A stretch of 19,319 bases of DNA from an uncultured Clostridia bacterium (GTDB lineage: Bacteria; Bacillota; Clostridia; TANB77; CAG-508), in assembly GCA_947629995.1 (NCBI GenBank), contig CANRFX010000014.1:1-19319 (forward strand). Reading direction: 5' to 3'. The notes beneath the pieces are model-generated. The model had not been told where the DNA came from. It worked only from the letters and a program-made list of their open reading frames with translations, and did not search any database. Numbering within the stretch: position 1 is the first letter of the stretch; each line of letters opens with the position of its first letter. The position numbers and the translations under genes were made by a program. Below are positions 15,107 to 19,319 of the stretch, piece by piece.

Positions 15107-17139
15107 TATCTTTCCTCCATATTTTTATTATTAACTTGTTCTATTTTATCTTCTGTTCTAACACCTTGTACTGTTTCTCTTGTTACCTCATCAATAGCCT
15201 CAATTCTATCATTAACAGCTACATCGTGAAATTCAACTAAACTATGCTTTTTCTTTTTATTAAAGTCTACTCGACTAAATTCAGTTCCCTTAAATGGATT
15301 TTTTTCATCTGGTATTTGCTCTAATAATTTAGAACTAGAAATATATCTTTCCCTATATAACTTCCTTTCTTCTTCTGAAAATAATAATTCTAGTAATATT
15401 TCCATTTTCTCTTGTTCAGGGATTTCTTCTTTTAGCTGATCCTTTAACTCTAATAATTTCTTATCTTCTTTACTATGTTCTGGTTGTTTTTCAATTTCAG
15501 CTAATTTTTGTGATATTTGCATTATTCTACCATATAACCTTGTATTTTCAATCCAAGTATTTGGGTTAATAGTTCCATTCGATATTCTAAACTCTATTGT
15601 ATTTTTTCCATTATTAACATTTAATAAATTTAGTGCAGAAAACCTTCTTTCTTGAACTTCTTGTATTTCACTAATAAATTGTTCTAAATCTTTTTCACTT
15701 TTTAAATTTATGGTTCCCTTCTCTATAGCTTTATTAAATTTTGGTGAAATAGGAGGAGCATATTCTTTTAATCCCATTCTTGGTATAGTACCTATTTCAT
15801 TGCTCATTTTGTATATGATTTTTTCTGGATTTCCCCATATTTCAAATAAATTCACATAGGCCTCTTTACTTTTTAAATAATCTGCACCTATGTGTATATG
15901 CCCTCCACATCTTTCACTAACTTTATTTCCACATTTTTGTAGCATTGAACATACAATATATATATCTTCTACGTCTTCTTTATTATCAGTTAGTATAGGA
16001 GATACTACCTCTACTCCGTCATTTAAACTGTCATCTCCTTTAGTATTCCATTCTTTTGTTTCTCCATTGACCTGTTTTTTGACAATTTTCTTTAGTTTTT
16101 GTATATTTGAACTCATCACTCCTTCAGATTCTATTTCCATACCAATAGTCATATTTTCGTCTATTCCTATTGCTGAATACATTCTGTTTTCATCTAAAAA
16201 AGTTTCTTTTAATTTTTCTCTATCATCTAGTAAATTATCACTATCTTCCTTTATATTTTTAAGTAAAATTGCTTTAGTAAATTCATCATTCAATTTTTCT
16301 AATAAATCTATCTTTTGGTTATCATCTTGTAAGCTCTCTATAACCTTTGCTTTATCAGAATCATCACTTAGTTTTTCTAATAAATCTATTTTTTTGTCAT
16401 CATCTTGTAAAATTGCTATAACCCTTGCTTTAGCAGAATCATCACTTAGTTTTTCTAATGCTTCTATTTTTTTGTCATCATCTTGTAAGCTCTCTATAAC
16501 TTTTATTTTATCAGAATCATCACTTAGTTTTTCTAATAAATCTATTTTTTTGTCATCATTTTGTAAGTTTTCTATAACTTTTACTTTAGCAGAATCATCA
16601 TTTATTTTTTCCAATGCTTCTATTTTTTTGTCATCATCTTGTAAGTTCTTTATAACTTTTACTTTAATAAAATCATTTTTTATTTTTTCTAATGTTTCTA
16701 TTTTTTTGTCATCATCTTGTAGGCTCTCTATAACCCTTGCTTTAGCAGAATCACTACTTATTTTTTCTAATAAATCTATTTTTTTGTCATCATCTTGTAA
16801 AATTGATATAACCTTTGATTTAGCAGCATCAGCACTTATTTTTTCTAATAAATCTATTCTTTTGTCATCATCTTGTATGCTTTCGATAACTTTTGCTTTA
16901 GCAAAATCATCACTTAGTTTTTCTAATGCTTCTATTTTTTTATCATCATCTTGTAAGGTTACTATAACTCTTGCTTTAGCAAAATTATCATTTATTTTCT
17001 CTAATGCTTCTATTTTTTTGTCATCACTTTGTAATGTTACTATAACTTTTGCTTTAAAATAATCAAAATTTATTTCTTCTAATGCTTCTATTTTTTGGTC
17101 ATCTGATAATGGCATTAATCTTTTTTCAATTTCAGTCAT
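15106..17139 (-). CDS. Amidoligase-type peptide/protein ligase with eleven N-terminal 26-residue repeats
   Basis: A 677-residue cytoplasmic protein. Residues 12-297 are eleven 26-residue repeats of the form DDDKKIEALEKLSDDSAKAKVIESLQ-like helix pairs, probably a solenoid for binding a partner. From about residue 330 comes a domain of the Amidoligase_2 family (glutamine-synthetase/GCS fold): IGMEIE (332-337), the acidic DDSLNDGVEVVSP block (369-381), CGGHIHIG (411-418) and FSALNLLN...NTIEFRISNGT (500-523). Such enzymes are predicted to join a carboxylate to an amine using ATP, often on peptides or proteins; the Glu and His residues named are the expected metal/ATP ligands. A helical, charged tail (about 540-677) is unassigned. 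It follows the 131-residue gene by 13 nt (AAAAGGAAAAG as ribosome binding site) and overlaps the 106-residue gene by one base. The substrate is unknown. Confidence 0.94.
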   Translation of the reverse strand: MTEIEKRLMPLSDDQKIEALEEINFDYFKAKVIVTLQSDDKKIEALEKINDNFAKARVIVTLQDDDKKIEALEKLSDDFAKAKVIESIQDDDKRIDLLEKISADAAKSKVISILQDDDKKIDLLEKISSDSAKARVIESLQDDDKKIETLEKIKNDFIKVKVIKNLQDDDKKIEALEKINDDSAKVKVIENLQNDDKKIDLLEKLSDDSDKIKVIESLQDDDKKIEALEKLSDDSAKARVIAILQDDDKKIDLLEKLSDDSDKAKVIESLQDDNQKIDLLEKLNDEFTKAILLKNIKEDSDNLLDDREKLKETFLDENRMYSAIGIDENMTIGMEIESEGVMSSNIQKLKKIVKKQVNGETKEWNTKGDDSLNDGVEVVSPILTDNKEDVEDIYIVCSMLQKCGNKVSERCGGHIHIGADYLKSKEAYVNLFEIWGNPEKIIYKMSNEIGTIPRMGLKEYAPPISPKFNKAIEKGTINLKSEKDLEQFISEIQEVQERRFSALNLLNVNNGKNTIEFRISNGTINPNTWIENTRLYGRIMQISQKLAEIEKQPEHSKEDKKLLELKDQLKEEIPEQEKMEILLELLFSEEERKLYRERYISSSKLLEQIPDEKNPFKGTEFSRVDFNKKKKHSLVEFHDVAVNDRIEAIDEVTRETVQGVRTEDKIEQVNNKNMEER
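16249..17106. repeat. Eleven 78-bp tandem repeats inside the amidoligase gene
   Basis: 858 bp made of 11 in-frame units of 78 bp, each encoding 26 residues. On the plus strand each unit shows a recurring tttttgtcatcatcttgtaa core. Terminal units (1, 2, 11) are more diverged than central ones, and alternating units share variants (units 8 and 10, KIDLLEKLSDDSDK.KVIESLQ, are nearly identical). This pattern fits duplication and unequal exchange. The period preserves the frame, so copy number can vary. Confidence 0.97.
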
Positions 17140-17152
17140 AATACTTTTCCTT

Positions 17153-17548
17153 TTAATTGTTTTTTAAATATTTTTTCATTATTTCATTAGCAAATTTATT
17201 AATTATTATATAATTATCTTTTATATTTTCTTTATTAATATATCTTCCAAATATATTTGCATCTGTTCTCTCTAGTAAAATAATTTTATTAAATTTTGCC
17301 ATAGATAATATATAAGAAAATTCATCATATAAGATAAATGCATTTTCATCAAAATCTCCTGTTTTTTCTAACTTAACAATTTTTATATTGTTTTGCATTG
17401 TATTAGCTATAGTCTTTTTTTCAAGTTCAATTTTTCTTTCTTCTTTTGACATATCAAAGTAATTTTTATTTATAAAATTTTCAATTAAACTTTTTATATC
17501 TTTATACTGATACTTTTCTTTTCCTTCTATAACAATTAAATTTTCCAT
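17153..17548 (-). CDS. 131-residue unknown protein, first gene of the amidoligase operon
   Basis: Not recognised. A small soluble lysine- and isoleucine-rich protein without a signal peptide, membrane segment or cysteine. The middle has alternating hydrophobic stretches (IKIVKLEKTG, NAFILYDEFSYILSMAKFNKIILLER), suggesting an alpha/beta core, and the C-terminus is a basic helix (FANEIMKKYLKNN). ATG at 17546-17548 is preceded by AGAGGT (17557-17562), and the amidoligase starts 13 nt after the stop. Position suggests a substrate, adaptor or regulator of the ligase; this is inference only. Confidence 0.88.
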   Translation of the reverse strand: MENLIVIEGKEKYQYKDIKSLIENFINKNYFDMSKEERKIELEKKTIANTMQNNIKIVKLEKTGDFDENAFILYDEFSYILSMAKFNKIILLERTDANIFGRYINKENIKDNYIIINKFANEIMKKYLKNN

Positions 17549-17583
17549 TACTTTAAACCTCTATAATTTTATAAATTAGTTCT

Positions 17584-17613
17584 ATTATACTATATACCAA
17601 TTAAAATTGTAAA
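17584..17613 (-). promoter_or_regulatory. Sigma-A-like promoter of the amidoligase operon
   Basis: TTTACA (17608-17613) and TATAAT (17584-17589) on the minus strand with an 18-nt spacer, about 30 nt before the ATG of the 131-residue gene. It is the best-matching element upstream of the operon. Confidence 0.65.
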
Positions 17614-17693
17614 GATGTTTACATATAATTATTGTTTTATTTATTGTTTAAAAGTATTTAAGTTCCAAGGAAATTGTGGTAAATTTTTCGTTT

Positions 17694-17710
17694 CAGATAA
17701 TAAATCTGAT
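17694..17710. repeat. Small palindrome between the divergent operons
   Basis: TCAGAT and ATCTGA separated by AATAA form a 6-bp inverted repeat in the 251-bp intergenic region (17549-17799). It lies upstream of both start sites and could be an operator for a regulator not in the window. The match is short and may be chance. Confidence 0.3.
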
Positions 17711-17740
17711 GATATATAATACATTTTATGACCAAATTCA

Positions 17741-17769
17741 TTGAAAAAAATAAAAAAATACTATATTAT
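17741..17769 (+). promoter_or_regulatory. Possible promoter of the metallo-beta-lactamase gene
   Basis: TTGAAA (17741-17746) and TATTAT (17764-17769) with 17-nt spacing. A TATAAT at 17771-17776 is a better -10 match but sits so close to the ribosome binding site that the leader would be almost absent. The tract is nearly all A-T. Confidence 0.4.
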
Positions 17770-17799
17770 ATATAATATTAGAAAAAGGAAGTGTATTTT

Positions 17800-19011
17800 T
17801 TGAAAATAAAAATTAATAGAGGAACTAATCAAATAGGAGGTTGTATTACTGAAATTGAATCAATTAATGGTACTAAAATAATTATAGATATAGGTAGCAA
17901 TTTACCAGATTCAGATGGTAGAAAAAAACCAGAAATTGAATTAGAAGGCTTGACAAAAGGTTTTCCTGATTACAAGGCTATATTTATTACTCATTGTCAT
18001 GGAGATCATATAGGATTATATAATAAGGTATTGTCTGATATACCAATTTATATTGGAGAGGTTTCAAAAGAAATTTATAATATAGTGCAAACTAGACTTA
18101 GTAAAGCTAATCTTGTGGAAAGAGAAGATTTGGAACGAATATCAAAATTTAAAACTTTTAATATTAAAGATAAAATAATAATTGATGATATCAAAATTAC
18201 TCCTATTGCTGTTGACCATTCAGCCTTTGATAGCTATATGTTTTTAATTGAAGCAGATGGAAAAAAAGTTTTACATACAGGAGATTTTAGAACACATGGG
18301 CAAAGAGGTAAAGCAGTTTTAGAAGCAATAAAAAAATATGTCGGAAAAGTTGATTGCTTAATTTGTGAAGGAACAACATTAACAAGAGATAATAGTAAAA
18401 TATTAACAGAATTCGAGTTACAAAAAGATGCTGAAAAAATTTTTAATGAGAATAAATACAATTTCGTATTATGCAGTAGTACCAATATAGACAGGATAGC
18501 AGCTATTCACAAAGCAACATTAAAAAATCACAAAATGTTTATTTGTGATGACTATCAATGTGACCTCTTAGAATATATTAATACAATTTCAAGAAGTAAT
18601 TTATATAAATTTAATGATGCTGATAACATAAAAGATACCAAAGTCTATCGTTACGCACCTAATATGTTAGAAAAAATGAGAAAATATGGTTTTGTAATGT
18701 TAGTTAGAGCAAATGTAAAATTTGCTAAATTTTTAAAAATGTTTGAAAATTATGCTTTTATATATTCTGAATGGAAAGGATATTTAACAGGAACAAATGA
18801 AGATTATAAAAGAATTCAAGATTTTGTTCCAAAAGATAATATTTATCTACATACTAGTGGTCATGCTACACCAGAGGCAATTAAAGAAGTTATTATTATT
18901 ACTAATCCAAATTATGTAATACCTATACATACAGAGGATAAAGAAAAAATTAAAGAATTAACTGATAAAGCAGTTATATTAGAAGATGGAGAAGAATTTA
19001 TAGTAAGTTGA
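17800..19011 (+). CDS. RNase J-like metallo-beta-lactamase/beta-CASP hydrolase
   Basis: A 403-residue cytoplasmic protein. The metal-binding motif HCHGDH is at 65-70, with His140 (VDHSAFD) and Asp162 (HTGDFRTHG) completing the MBL site. Beta-CASP features are Glu190 (CLICEGT), HTSGH (351-355) and IPIH with His377, the arrangement of RNase J and related nucleases. RNase J is about 550 residues, so this protein lacks the C-terminal domain and may be a specialised relative rather than the housekeeping enzyme. TTG at 17800 is preferred: the GTG at 17791 sits inside the AAGGAAG ribosome binding site (17785-17791), 8 nt before the TTG. It is followed after 15 nt by a gene on the same strand. Likely a zinc-dependent RNA or DNA nuclease; the substrate cannot be inferred. 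Confidence 0.93.
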   Translation: MKIKINRGTNQIGGCITEIESINGTKIIIDIGSNLPDSDGRKKPEIELEGLTKGFPDYKAIFITHCHGDHIGLYNKVLSDIPIYIGEVSKEIYNIVQTRLSKANLVEREDLERISKFKTFNIKDKIIIDDIKITPIAVDHSAFDSYMFLIEADGKKVLHTGDFRTHGQRGKAVLEAIKKYVGKVDCLICEGTTLTRDNSKILTEFELQKDAEKIFNENKYNFVLCSSTNIDRIAAIHKATLKNHKMFICDDYQCDLLEYINTISRSNLYKFNDADNIKDTKVYRYAPNMLEKMRKYGFVMLVRANVKFAKFLKMFENYAFIYSEWKGYLTGTNEDYKRIQDFVPKDNIYLHTSGHATPEAIKEVIIITNPNYVIPIHTEDKEKIKELTDKAVILEDGEEFIVS

Positions 19012-19026
19012 AAGGGGAAATGAATT

Positions 19027-19319
19027 GTGAACAAAAAAGAAATTTCAGAAACAGAAGTATATGAAAAAATAAATGATATATTTGAAAAATTAACAAAATA
19101 TGCTAATTATCCAGATTATCAATTAGAAAGAAGGTTAGATATATTTTTCTTAATATACTTAAAGGAAATATTGACAATAAAAGGTATTGACATTTCAGAT
19201 ACTTTTATATTCCCAGAATTTCCGTTATTAAAGAAATATGAAAATGAATGTAATGATTTAGAAAAAAGCCTTGCTAGCAAAAGGGCAGATTATGTTGTTT
19301 TCTCTAATCAAAAAATGTA
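19027..19319 (+). CDS. Unknown protein, N-terminal 97 residues only; possible PD-(D/E)xK-type nuclease
   Basis: Starts at GTG 19027-19029 with AAAGGGG (19011-19017) in good position and stays open to the window end. The visible part is a helical, charged leader (VYEKINDIFEKLTKY, RRLDIFFLIYLKEIL) followed by FPEFPLL and ASKRADYVVFSNQKM. The KRADYVVF strand resembles the first acidic strand of some PD-(D/E)xK nuclease-like proteins, where an ExK strand would follow, but that part is outside the window. Probably co-transcribed with the RNase J-like gene. The function call is a weak inference. Confidence 0.82.
   Translation, partial: MNKKEISETEVYEKINDIFEKLTKYANYPDYQLERRLDIFFLIYLKEILTIKGIDISDTFIFPEFPLLKKYENECNDLEKSLASKRADYVVFSNQKM

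Noticed and set aside
15890..17062. A 390-codon open frame on the plus strand opposite the amidoligase gene
   Set aside because: It mirrors the 78-bp repeats and is low-complexity Ser/Phe/Ile. The minus-strand frame has recognisable motifs, a ribosome binding site and operon spacing.
16249..17106. CRISPR-like array
   Set aside because: Units are directly adjacent with no unique spacers, and they keep an open reading frame with a helical protein repeat.

Overview
The window is strongly AT-rich with tightly packed genes, good AGGAGG-type ribosome binding sites, sigma-A-like promoters, the standard genetic code (TGA used as stop), and large secreted repeat proteins ending in a membrane anchor. 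This points to a low-GC Gram-positive of the Clostridia type, probably host-associated. No rRNA, tRNA, CRISPR array, insertion sequence or sortase gene is visible.

Positions 1-14536 (minus strand) hold a surface-protein locus. In transcription order it has gene C (9650-14536, a 1628-residue DUF11/SdrD-B-like protein), gene B (5626-9621, a 1331-residue thioester-like/CnaB/SdrD-B-like adhesin with a PxTG-like sorting signal) and a Rho-independent terminator. Gene A (from 5289, a shorter paralogue of C) and gene D (cut by the window edge, with CnaB domains, related in layout to B) follow. C-B and A-D therefore look like two copies of one two-gene module. Gene A is broken in this sequence by a frameshift between about 3037 and 3092. 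Its shifted frame then runs without a stop through the C-terminal membrane segment into gene D; a single-base change in an A7 run near 1080 would separate the two proteins. A and C carry proline/asparagine/aspartate linkers, and the one in A is a 17-unit 9-bp tandem array.

Positions 14786-17548 (minus strand) hold a compact three-gene operon: a 131-residue unknown protein, a 677-residue protein with eleven 26-residue helical repeats fused to an Amidoligase_2-type (glutamine-synthetase-fold) ligase, and a 106-residue unknown protein translationally coupled to it by a TAATG overlap. This is the best candidate for an undescribed system: a peptide or protein ligase with a repeat solenoid and two small partners. 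No terminator is seen between this operon and the promoter of the surface locus.

Positions 17800-19319 (plus strand, divergent) hold a 403-residue RNase J-like metallo-beta-lactamase/beta-CASP protein. It is followed 15 nt later by a gene cut by the window end, whose visible part might lead into a PD-(D/E)xK-like nuclease. Whether this pair works with the amidoligase operon cannot be decided from the sequence; the two share only a 251-bp divergent promoter region.
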